Below are positions 25,060-32,763 of a DNA stretch of 64,000 nucleotides, in pieces (positions within the stretch are counted from its first letter, which is position 1; every line of letters starts with the position of its first letter). The notes under the pieces were generated by a model. That model had not been told where the DNA came from. It saw only the letters and a program-made list of their open reading frames with translations, and ran no database searches. The stretch spans positions 124,001 to 188,000 of the forward strand of contig NZ_LXTQ01000050.1 of assembly GCF_001645185.1 (NCBI RefSeq), written 5' to 3'. The position numbers and the translations under genes are program-made. Origin of the DNA: Methylobacillus sp. MM3. Its GTDB lineage: Bacteria; Pseudomonadota; Gammaproteobacteria; Burkholderiales; Methylophilaceae.

Positions 25060-25443
25060 TCACTCGCCGATGTTCTTTCGATACTCTTCAGCGCTCATCA
25101 GCATTTCAATTTCACCCAGATTCGAAAGCTTGATACGGACAATCCATCCTTTTCCGTAAGGGTCGTCATTGAGCATAAAAGGCTCGGATCGCAAGTTTTC
25201 ATTCACTTCCAGCACGACCCCGGTAGCGGGAGAAATAAGGTCGGAAACGGTTTTTCTCGATTCCACGGTCCCGCACGAAACCCCGCAACTGACCATGCTG
25301 CCTTTGGGCGGCCCGCCAAGCTCGACGATATCTCCCAGGGTGTCTTGCGCAAAAAACGTGATTCCAATCAGGGCTTCATCATTAGGCTGCAGAATCAGCC
25401 ATGTATGCTCCTTGTGGTAGTGGCACTCATTTGGATAGCTCAT
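25060..25443 (-). CDS. GcvH-like lipoyl carrier protein (LbpA candidate)
   Basis: 127 residues from the ATG at 25443 (GAGGTAATGAT upstream); longer in-frame extensions have no ribosome site. It has the GcvH fold (HYHKEHTWLIL, ITFFAQDTLGDIVELGGPP) and the lipoyl attachment lysine, Lys64, in GTVESRKTVSDLISPATG. No gcvT or gcvP is nearby, so glycine cleavage is unlikely. In sulfur oxidisers, GcvH-like LbpA proteins carry sulfur for the sHdr pathway. Cys53 and Cys57 just before the lipoyl site (MVSCGVSCGTVES) are not usual in GcvH. No hdr genes lie in this window. Confidence 0.75.
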   Translation of the reverse strand: MSYPNECHYHKEHTWLILQPNDEALIGITFFAQDTLGDIVELGGPPKGSMVSCGVSCGTVESRKTVSDLISPATGVVLEVNENLRSEPFMLNDDPYGKGWIVRIKLSNLGEIEMLMSAEEYRKNIGE

Positions 25444-25553
25444 ATCATTACCTCGATAGTATTGGTTTGTTTTTACTGTGTTCTTCGGATTGGGTGGGTC
25501 TGCATGATTTATTTCCAGCAACATGACAGCCCACCCCAACCATGGCAGATGCC

Positions 25554-25940
25554 TCAGCCTATGACGACATCCAGGCCCGCCACTTTCCAGGCCTCAAAAC
25601 CACCTCCCATGGAGATGACGGATTGATACCCGAGCGTCCTCAGCGTCTGTGCAGCCAAAGCGCTGCGTGCACCTGATTTACAGTAAACAACCATTTGCGC
25701 CGACTTATCGAACAAGGCAGGGATGCCTGCCGGATAAGTCGGATCCACTCTGAACTCGAGCACGCCGCGCGGGACATTGATTGCACCTGCGAGATGACCT
25801 TGTGCAAATTCTTCCGGCTCGCGCACGTCAACCACGATGGGCGATTCTGCTTTGATAAGCTGAGCCACCGTGCTGACATCCTTTTCAACGATTTCAACTT
25901 TCGCGATCCCGACCAGTTGCTGTGTTGTTAGAATTTCCAT
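25554..25940 (-). CDS. Single-domain rhodanese-like sulfurtransferase
   Basis: 128 residues from the ATG at 25940. The active loop is CKSGARSALAAQTLRTLGYQSV with the catalytic Cys and the usual WKVAGL end. Single-domain rhodaneses carry sulfane sulfur as a Cys persulfide. About 30 residues precede the fold (MEILTTQQLVGIAKVEIVEK). It sits between a fadL-like and the lipoyl carrier gene in a FisR-type operon, so handing sulfur to or from the lipoyl carrier is a reasonable hypothesis. Confidence 0.85.
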   Translation of the reverse strand: MEILTTQQLVGIAKVEIVEKDVSTVAQLIKAESPIVVDVREPEEFAQGHLAGAINVPRGVLEFRVDPTYPAGIPALFDKSAQMVVYCKSGARSALAAQTLRTLGYQSVISMGGGFEAWKVAGLDVVIG

Positions 25941-25957
25941 CGTTTTGTCCTCGCCTC

Positions 25958-27178
25958 TTATTTGAAACTCCAGGTGAGTCCGGCACCGACCTGCCATGTG
26001 CTCGCCTCAACCTCGGTATTTCCAATGTCATCCTTATTCTTCAGCGCGAATGCCACGTGTGAATCCAAGGAGATTTTGTCTGTCAGCTGATAACCGAAGC
26101 CTGCGGAAATCTGATCTTCCCAGATCGCTTCGGTATTAGTTGCCTGGAAGTATTGGACCAACGATGGTGTAAGCGTCAACGTTCCACCACCTGGCAACCC
26201 CATGGAGGGAACGCCGCCGATACTGGATCCGACGCTACGCTTGATGGGGTCTCTTGCGTAGCTGTAGCCGATGCGCCATTTGGCTGCGCCGGTAGTTAGT
26301 TGCGCGCCAACGGCAAACACTGTCTGATCGCGATAAAAATCCTTGTAAAGATCTGCACTCGACCAGTCCTTATAAATAATATCCGCAGATATTAAAAGGT
26401 TGCCGCCCATTAATGAGTTGTTAGCCACCCCCACGGCAAATTCCTGAGGTTGCTCAACATCAACAGACCAGAAGTTACCTTGGCCGGGGCCGATCGGGCC
26501 GCCATTGTCCACGAAATCATCGTATTCAATTTTCAACGGACTCCGGTAATAAGCGCCCACACTGGTAGCGCCCATATCGTATTTTGCCCCGAACGTGCCT
26601 CTAATCCCGAAGCCGTGCGTAGAAGCAGTATTAGCTGATAAACCCATCTGCAGGAACCCATTCGCGATCGTTGCCATCGCACCCAAAGACAAGTTGTCAG
26701 TGACCTTGTACCCTACCCCTGCATTTGCCATAAATACAAGCAACTCTGAATCAGGATCCAGGCTTCCTGGGGTATCTCGGAAATCTGAACCAATACCCGA
26801 TTGCGCCGTTAATCCGAGGCCAACCACTAACTGGGGATTAAATGCATGAGTTATAGCTATAGTAGGCACCAGATACTCATCTGCTTTTGACTCTGCAGAC
26901 CAAGGTACACCGGTATCCCCTCCGTTATGGCTTGCCTCAACATCCACGTTGTAATAAGTTGCACCAAAAGAAAAACTGGTCCCTTGGTTGTATTCCGTTA
27001 GCGTTGCCGGATTTCCAAATACTGCGGCTGCGCCTTCTATTGTCCGTGCTACGCTCGCCCCGCCCATACCTCCCGTGGCCGGCAACATCGAATTGTTCAG
27101 GTCGGTACCATAGTTCGCCGCATGTGCGACAGGCGCTGCCAGCAACGTGGCAGCCAAGGTGTATACGATTCTTTTCAT
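25958..27178 (-). CDS. FadL/OmpP1-family outer-membrane transporter
   Basis: 406 residues with a signal peptide (MKRIVYTLAATLLAAPVAHA). The mature N-terminus NYGTDLNNSMLPATGGMGGASVAR is the plug region of FadL-type barrels, and the C-terminus ends in an aromatic (LTWSFK). The family passes hydrophobic small molecules (fatty acids, toluene, alkanes) across the outer membrane. In this operon it may import a hydrophobic organosulfur compound or sulfur species. It could also serve the AlkB-type monooxygenase encoded elsewhere in the window. Confidence 0.85.
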   Translation of the reverse strand: MKRIVYTLAATLLAAPVAHAANYGTDLNNSMLPATGGMGGASVARTIEGAAAVFGNPATLTEYNQGTSFSFGATYYNVDVEASHNGGDTGVPWSAESKADEYLVPTIAITHAFNPQLVVGLGLTAQSGIGSDFRDTPGSLDPDSELLVFMANAGVGYKVTDNLSLGAMATIANGFLQMGLSANTASTHGFGIRGTFGAKYDMGATSVGAYYRSPLKIEYDDFVDNGGPIGPGQGNFWSVDVEQPQEFAVGVANNSLMGGNLLISADIIYKDWSSADLYKDFYRDQTVFAVGAQLTTGAAKWRIGYSYARDPIKRSVGSSIGGVPSMGLPGGGTLTLTPSLVQYFQATNTEAIWEDQISAGFGYQLTDKISLDSHVAFALKNKDDIGNTEVEASTWQVGAGLTWSFK

Positions 27179-27213
27179 TTAAGTCCCCTTCTGAGTATTT
27201 TCGTTGGCAACGA

Positions 27214-27768
27214 TCAGGCTTCTGCAACTTCCATGGTCGAATATGTGTTCAGCTCTTTTCCGTTAACCAAAGCACGTCCGGAAACTTTTTGTGCACGAAC
27301 GAGAATGTCCATGACAGGACAATGGCTCTCCACCGTTTCAATCAGCTTCAGCAGTGAAGCATCGTCAGCGGAGCTGGTGATTCTTGTCTCATAGGAAATA
27401 TGCTGATAACCGGGCGGCACGGTCGGTTCAAGACCAAGCAGGCCTCGCACATCCAGATATCCTTTAACGTCAACCTTGCATTCATCCAGCTTGATACCCA
27501 TGAAAGCGGCATAAGCAGAGAACATGATTTCCTGACAGGTGCCAAGCGCCACCAGCACAAGTTCAACCGGATTCATGCCTGCATCGCCACCGCCTAGCTC
27601 CGGCGGTTCATCGATGATGACGGGTGGAAAATCGCGGACATGTGCGACACATTGCACATCGTTTTGCAAACTGGTCGAAGCTCTGAATACAACCTTTGCA
27701 GCACCCGGATTGCTACCAATTGCGCCTATCATTTCTGAGAGCGCTTTCTTTACAGACTCTTGTGACAT
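27214..27768 (-). CDS. OsmC/Ohr-family protein
   Basis: 184 residues with GAGGAGAAATC before the ATG. OsmC fold features are the conserved Glu/Asp-rich loop DEPPELGGGDAGMNPVELVLVALGTCQEI, with the first Cys in GTC, and the second Cys in VESHCPVMDIL. This peroxidatic/resolving pair reduces organic hydroperoxides using lipoyl-linked reductants. That is striking here: Ohr/OsmC proteins are known to be recycled by lipoylated proteins and lipoamide dehydrogenase, and the same operon encodes a lipoyl carrier, LipA, LipB and Lpd. It is the first gene after the sigma-54 promoter. Confidence 0.85.
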   Translation of the reverse strand: MSQESVKKALSEMIGAIGSNPGAAKVVFRASTSLQNDVQCVAHVRDFPPVIIDEPPELGGGDAGMNPVELVLVALGTCQEIMFSAYAAFMGIKLDECKVDVKGYLDVRGLLGLEPTVPPGYQHISYETRITSSADDASLLKLIETVESHCPVMDILVRAQKVSGRALVNGKELNTYSTMEVAEA

Positions 27769-27917
27769 GATTTCTCCTCATTTATGCCATTATTTATGAA
27801 TCAATAGCACGCATCGCGTATCAAATGGCTCAGCCAACTAATGCCAAAAATTGCCGGAAATATATCGACTACCCAGCGGTAAATAATGGATTGGCAATAA
27901 CTCCACAGCCTACAAAC

Positions 27918-27933
27918 AGCAAGGAGCAGGCCA
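27918..27933 (-). promoter_or_regulatory. Sigma-54 promoter of the osmC-to-lpd operon
   Basis: Reads TGGCCTGCTCCTTGCT on the minus strand with GG-N10-GC spacing. The predicted start is about 140 bp before the osmC ATG. Confidence 0.75.
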
Positions 27934-27979
27934 TGTTTATCAAGCTATTGTTTTATATAATTTATATTAAATTTTTCAG

Positions 27980-28010
27980 TGCAATTAATGCTGCCAATGC
28001 GTCATTGGCG
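27980..28010 (-). promoter_or_regulatory. Candidate activator palindromes upstream of osmC
   Basis: TGCCAATGCGTCATTGGCG (27992-28010) is a palindrome with 8-bp arms. TGCAATTAATGCTG (27980-27993) partly overlaps it and keeps the ATTAAT core of the mtoX sites. They are 67-82 bp upstream of the -12 box. Spacing is less regular than at sqr and mtoX, so this is the weakest of the four groups. Confidence 0.45.
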
Positions 28011-28293
28011 TCACTGAATGAAATGGCGATTATTTAGCTGCGACATTTTTGTCATACGCCAAATAAACAAGTCCGCTTGAATCGAAGCTAGTCGATGGCA
28101 GGAGTACTACAGATGGGTGACAGAGAAGACAGTCAAAGAAAATCAGATAAATAATTAAGTATTGACTTTTCTACATGGAGAAAGCAACGTGTGGGAAACA
28201 AGGCTAATTAATGTGATGGTTACAGTTAAAAACCCGAAATCATCACAAAATATTCAAACATTGCTCTAATGGAATATTTTCAGTACCTGCCAA
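28011..28293. other. Intergenic region between fisR-like gene end and osmC promoter
   Basis: About 280 AT-rich bases after the stop of the regulator gene. No gene, hairpin or promoter that I can support. Confidence 0.35.
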
Positions 28294-29625
28294 TTATTGC
28301 CCGCATTTTATTTCCTTGAGTTTTCGATAAAACGTTCTCGATGTAAGCCCGAGCTTGGTTGCCAGAGTCTTTTTGTTTTCACTGCTTTCGCTGATCACCC
28401 ACTGCAGGTATCGAGACTCCAGGTCATGCAATGGGATCACCTCGCCATTGAACAATGACTGCTTCGATGTCACCTGCGTTTGCGAGGCGGTTAATTGCGC
28501 ATCGTCCATCAGATGATATCGTTGAATTTTTTCGGTATCCGCTAACAGAATGGCTCGCTCCAGCATGTTGCGAAGTTCCCTGATATTGCCGGGGAAAGAG
28601 TATTCCGTGAGAAATTCCCTGGCTTCATCGGTGAGCAAAAAATTCCTGTGCGGCGAGAGCCGATGCAAAAGTGACTCGGCCAGAACGCAAATATCTTCTT
28701 TACGCTCGCGCAGCGCTGGCATGTGGATCGGGAATGCATTGATACGAAAATACAAGTCTTGCCGGAAGGTGCCCTCTTCTACCATGCGCTTCAAATCACG
28801 GTGCGTGGCGCAAATGAGCCGGAAGTTTGTCCGCAGGACATCCAGGCCACCCACTTTTCTATAGGTGCTGGTCTCGATTAAACGCAATAGTTTGACTTGC
28901 TGGCTGAGCGGAATCTCGCCGACTTCATCCAGAAAAAGCGTCCCGCCATGCGCCATTTCAACCAAACCCTTTTTCTCGCTGTAGGCCCCGGTAAAAGACC
29001 CTTTTTCATGGCCGAATAACTCGCTTTCAAAGAGAGTTTCGGTGAGGCCCGAGCAATCGACGATTACAAATCCGGAGTTGCTGCGTTTGCTTTTTTTATG
29101 CAGAACGTGCGCAATCACCTCTTTCCCTGTTCCGGATTCGCCCAGTAGCAGTGCCGGTGTATCGCTTGGGGCCACGCGCTCGATTAGCCCGAGCATATGA
29201 ACAAACGCCGGACTTTTACCAACCGCACTTTCCGGGCTGGGCAAGGCAGAAATATGGTTCTGCTTTCTCAGGGTTTCAATATAGAAAGCCGGCTCACCGA
29301 AATCATCAAGGATGGGGGTAAGCTCCACATCCACATGCTCTCGCCCCCGTGGAGTGTGGTGCAGGTGAAATACGCGGTGAGTCGATTTGGTTTCCCTGGC
29401 TTCTTTTAATGGGCAGGCCTCACCTTGCTGATCACATGGCTTCAGGTAGTGATGGGATACCTCATAGCAATGCTTTCCTTGCATCGGCTTGCCGTCACCA
29501 AAAATTTTCTGATATGCGAGGTTGGAATAAATGATTCTGTAATCCGTGCCCAACACCAAGCGCGGCTCAGGCAAGGAATCCAGAAAATCCATCAAATCTT
29601 TGCTTACCATGATCGATTCAAGCAT
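28294..29625 (-). CDS. fisR: FisR-like sigma-54-dependent activator, probable sulfane-sulfur sensor
   Basis: 443 residues from the ATG at 29625, chosen because GGAAGGA precedes it. A PAS-like N-terminal domain has three cysteines at 53, 64 and 71 (HCYEVSHHYLKPCDQQGEAC). These positions match those described for FisR of Cupriavidus, which senses sulfane sulfur and activates sqr-pdo. The AAA+ domain has Walker A GESGTGKEV, Walker B GGTLFLDEV and the sigma-54 loop as GSFTGA (a GAFTGA variant). A C-terminal Fis-type helix-turn-helix follows (KKTLATKLGLTSRTFYRKLKE). It lies between two operons with sigma-54 promoters. It likely controls sqr, mtoX, the osmC operon and sox. Confidence 0.88.
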   Translation of the reverse strand: MLESIMVSKDLMDFLDSLPEPRLVLGTDYRIIYSNLAYQKIFGDGKPMQGKHCYEVSHHYLKPCDQQGEACPLKEARETKSTHRVFHLHHTPRGREHVDVELTPILDDFGEPAFYIETLRKQNHISALPSPESAVGKSPAFVHMLGLIERVAPSDTPALLLGESGTGKEVIAHVLHKKSKRSNSGFVIVDCSGLTETLFESELFGHEKGSFTGAYSEKKGLVEMAHGGTLFLDEVGEIPLSQQVKLLRLIETSTYRKVGGLDVLRTNFRLICATHRDLKRMVEEGTFRQDLYFRINAFPIHMPALRERKEDICVLAESLLHRLSPHRNFLLTDEAREFLTEYSFPGNIRELRNMLERAILLADTEKIQRYHLMDDAQLTASQTQVTSKQSLFNGEVIPLHDLESRYLQWVISESSENKKTLATKLGLTSRTFYRKLKEIKCGQ

Positions 29626-29798
29626 GATATTTCCTTCCATAACTCAGTAGTTCATGCCTATTTAATTCCTAAGATCACACCCACCAATGCAAAAACAACT
29701 TTCATTATCTGCTTTGATATTCAATTGACTATCCGTAAAACTACTGGGAAGCACGATTTCTTCACAATTGATTTAAGGGAGTAATAAGTAAGAAGTAT

Positions 29799-30296
29799 TT
29801 ACAACTCGAGATCCTCCACGATTGCATCGATGGCGGCCTTCGAGCATTTGTCATCCGCTTCGCCACTTGGAGCTCCCGATACGCCGACAGCTCCGTACAG
29901 GCTTCCACCTGCTTCAATAATCATTCCGCCGCCGATAGCCAGTACCTTCGGTACATGTCGGATGCCGCTCGATTCCTTTCCGCTCTGGGTATTCTCGGCA
30001 AACTGGCTGGTGTTGGTTTTAAAGCTAGCCGCTGTCCATGCCTTGTTGATTGCAGAATCGATGGTATGGGCGCCCGCAAACCGATCCCGTAACATCACCT
30101 GGCTTTGCCCGGCCCGGTCAACGATGGCTACCGTTACCTGGTAACCCAGATCCCGGCATGTCTTCATCCCTGCCAAAGCGGCTTTCAACGCGGTTTCCGG
30201 GGTCATCAACTTGACGGTATAGCTCGCCTCGGCCGAATGAGCCGCAAAGGGCATGGCAAATAAAAATACTGCAAGCGTCCAGGTTGTCTTGTTCAA
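29799..30296 (-). CDS. Exported GlcG/HbpS-family protein
   Basis: 165 residues with a cleavable signal peptide (to AAHSAEA). The family core is visible as GYQVTVAIVDRAGQSQVMLRDRFAGAHTIDSAINKAWTAASF and PKVLAIGGGMIIEAGGSLYGAVGVSG. HbpS-like members bind haem or a small ligand; many are of unknown role. It lies 43 bp after soxB in the same direction, so it is probably the last gene of the sox operon. Similar genes occur next to sox genes in other sulfur oxidisers. Its role in sulfur oxidation is not established. Confidence 0.8.
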   Translation of the reverse strand: MNKTTWTLAVFLFAMPFAAHSAEASYTVKLMTPETALKAALAGMKTCRDLGYQVTVAIVDRAGQSQVMLRDRFAGAHTIDSAINKAWTAASFKTNTSQFAENTQSGKESSGIRHVPKVLAIGGGMIIEAGGSLYGAVGVSGAPSGEADDKCSKAAIDAIVEDLEL

Positions 30297-30339
30297 GTCT
30301 TCTCTCCTTTTATCCTTCTATTCAGCGCGAAATGATGGG

Positions 30340-32058
30340 CTATAGCGCCATACCCGGATTCGTGTCCATGCCGATGATGCGTGGGGTATTCAATGGCAAG
30401 GGCGGCACACTCTTCTTGCTGCGCAGCCAGGTAGCCACCACGTCCCACACCGGTTCTCCACTTGCCCCTTCGGCGACCGGCGCCCAACCAGCCACCTTGT
30501 ATTTTTTGGTGGCTTCAATGGGCACACCGTTTAAGCGCATGTCCTGAACCCTTGACCCCATGGCTGCATTCGGGTCAATCGCATACGTCATTCCGCCGAC
30601 CCTGACCATGTCGCCGCCTTGCTGATAATAGGGGTCGGGGTTGAAGAGGTTGTCAGCTACATCTTCCATCACGGTCTTGATCATGCTTCCGGTCATTTCG
30701 GTCAGCGTGCTGTGGGAATACGTTGTCGCGGTCTGGTCCATCAGGTTTTCCATCAGGATCTCGGTGTTCGGGAGCAGGGAAGTTCCCCAGCGGAACCCCG
30801 GGGAGAAGGCAATCTCCGCACCCTTTACCTCCATCAGGGCATTCACGATCAGCTGATCGAAGGTTCCGTTGAAATTGCCACGGCGATAGAGCGTGCCCTG
30901 GGTTACTGCCAGCTTTTCGTTAAGCCTGTTTTCGAAAGGTGCGCGTAACTTGCCAATCAGCTGCTCCATTTCCGGATCGGCGGGCAGATAGTTGGAGAAA
31001 ACCGGCAACAACCGGTATTTGAATCCCTGGACGGCGCCAGCGCGCACATCGAAATCGAGAACCCCAAGGAACTTGCTGTTGCTTCCTGCGTTGGTGACCA
31101 AGGTCTTGCCGCCGGCGTTATCCACGATCACCGGAACCGGCATGCCATCATGGGTATGTCCGCCCAGGATGGCATCCATGCCGCGTACGCGGGAAGCCAG
31201 TTTGATATCGACGTCCATGCCGTTGTGGGACAGTAGTACAACGACTTTTGCCCCTTTCGCTCTGGCTTCGTCCACCATGGCTTGCAGATTCTCCTCCTGG
31301 ATGCCGAACGTCCAATCGGGAACAAAATGTCGTGGGTTTGCAATGGGTGTATAGGGGAAAGCCTGTCCGATAATGGCAACCGGCACACCATTCATTTCCT
31401 TGATGACATAGGGTGCGAATACCTGGTCGCCGAAGTCGGTTGTCTTGATGTTCTGGGCGATGAAATCAACCCGGTTCTTGAAATCCTTCTCGACGATTTC
31501 CTTCACCCGCTTATCACCCAGGGTCATTTCCCAATGGGCCGTCATGACATCGACGCCGAGCTGCAGACAGGCATCGACCATATCCTGGCCATTGGTCCAC
31601 AGCGCCGTCGCGGACCCTTGCCAGGTATCTCCGCCATCCAGAAGCAAGGCATTCGGGCGACTGTCCTTCATGTGCTTTACCAGGGTGGCGAGGTGAGAAA
31701 ATCCACCGACCTTTCCAAAGGCATTCGATGCTTGTTCGAAATTCAGGTAGGAGAATGCATAAGCCTCTGAAGAGCCCGGCTTGATATCCATGTGATGAAG
31801 CAGCTTCTCACCAACCAGATGTGGTGGCCTTCCAATGGCCTGCCCCACGCCCAGATTCACATTGGGTTCCCGGAAGTAAATCGGACGCAGTTGTGCATGA
31901 CAATCGGTAAAGTGCAGCAAATGCACATTGCCAAACCGGGGTATGTCATAAAGCTTGTCCATCGATGGGGCAGCCAATACCCCCTTGGCATTAAGCAGCA
32001 TGCCGCTGGCAGCGGCGGCACCGATGAGTTGTATGAACTGGCGACGACTAATAGACAT
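30340..32058 (-). CDS. soxB: Thiosulfohydrolase SoxB
   Basis: 572 residues from the ATG at 32058. It begins with a Tat signal (SRRQFIQLIGAAAASG), so it is exported folded to the periplasm. The di-manganese metallophosphoesterase motifs are HFTDCHAQLRPIYFREP, LLDGGDTWQGSA, TAHWEMTLGDKRV, LLSHNGMDVD and GGHTHDGMP. SoxB hydrolyses the terminal sulfonate from SoxY-bound cysteine S-thiosulfonate, releasing sulfate. It is preceded by soxX and followed by the HbpS-like gene. Length is normal for the family. Confidence 0.96.
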   Translation of the reverse strand: MSISRRQFIQLIGAAAASGMLLNAKGVLAAPSMDKLYDIPRFGNVHLLHFTDCHAQLRPIYFREPNVNLGVGQAIGRPPHLVGEKLLHHMDIKPGSSEAYAFSYLNFEQASNAFGKVGGFSHLATLVKHMKDSRPNALLLDGGDTWQGSATALWTNGQDMVDACLQLGVDVMTAHWEMTLGDKRVKEIVEKDFKNRVDFIAQNIKTTDFGDQVFAPYVIKEMNGVPVAIIGQAFPYTPIANPRHFVPDWTFGIQEENLQAMVDEARAKGAKVVVLLSHNGMDVDIKLASRVRGMDAILGGHTHDGMPVPVIVDNAGGKTLVTNAGSNSKFLGVLDFDVRAGAVQGFKYRLLPVFSNYLPADPEMEQLIGKLRAPFENRLNEKLAVTQGTLYRRGNFNGTFDQLIVNALMEVKGAEIAFSPGFRWGTSLLPNTEILMENLMDQTATTYSHSTLTEMTGSMIKTVMEDVADNLFNPDPYYQQGGDMVRVGGMTYAIDPNAAMGSRVQDMRLNGVPIEATKKYKVAGWAPVAEGASGEPVWDVVATWLRSKKSVPPLPLNTPRIIGMDTNPGMAL

Positions 32059-32138
32059 TTGGTACCTTGATCGCTGTTGGCAGTATCGGAACAAATTGAA
32101 GTCGAACCATAATTCCGGTAATGCCTGAATTAATTATC

Positions 32139-32753
32139 CTATTGATTAACAGGTGAATTTTTATCAAATAGCAGGGCCATGACATCCTTGATCTGCTTCT
32201 CGGTTAATATTTCCGAATGCCCGAAGCGAGGCATGTTTGAACAGGCGGTGAAGGCCTGGGAGTTGTAAATCTTGGCCCAGGTATATTTGACGACAGCCTC
32301 ACCATCCCCTTTCAACTTGCCGTATCGGTACAGCGAGGGGCCGATATTGCCGAAGGAAATCTCCTCTTTCGCCAATTGATGGCATGCATAGCAGTTCCCC
32401 CCATTGGTGCCTTTGACTTGATCCGAGGACTGCATGCCACGACCGTTTTGAGCGATCTTCTCGCCCTCTTTCCACACGCCCAGATAATTTCCGTCCGCTG
32501 GATATTTAACTGTCTTTAGTTGACTGGCCTGCAGGGCTTCCATCTGCTCATCCGGCATGTCGAGCGGGTAAGCGCTACATGCTTTCTGCACTTCGTCCTG
32601 ATTGAGCATGCGCTCCATAGTTGCAGGCCCTTTGGAAGAAAAGTCTTCCTCCAGCCTGGCCACCAGCATCTTGCCTGTATCCGTTTGCATCGCGGCTGTC
32701 GCACAACCGGTGACAAAGAGGGAAATCGCGATTGCAGATAAAATAATTTTCAT
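32139..32753 (-). CDS. soxX: SoxX cytochrome c, apparently a lipoprotein
   Basis: 204 residues from the ATG at 32753 (GGAAGAG upstream). The signal ends in a lipobox, LFVTGC (Cys17), suggesting the mature cytochrome is lipid-anchored; textbook SoxX is soluble. One c-haem motif, CYACH, and a C-terminal Met-ligand region (TACSNMPRFGHSEILTEKQIKDVMALL) match SoxX. With SoxA it oxidatively joins thiosulfate to the SoxY cysteine. The gene starts 10 bp after the soxA stop. Confidence 0.9.
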   Translation of the reverse strand: MKIILSAIAISLFVTGCATAAMQTDTGKMLVARLEEDFSSKGPATMERMLNQDEVQKACSAYPLDMPDEQMEALQASQLKTVKYPADGNYLGVWKEGEKIAQNGRGMQSSDQVKGTNGGNCYACHQLAKEEISFGNIGPSLYRYGKLKGDGEAVVKYTWAKIYNSQAFTACSNMPRFGHSEILTEKQIKDVMALLFDKNSPVNQ

Positions 32754-32763
32754 TGCTCTTCCT

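Noticed and set aside
25060-25443. Glycine cleavage H protein proper
   Set aside because: No gcvT or gcvP nearby and a sulfur-gene context; kept as a GcvH-like lipoyl carrier with lower certainty.
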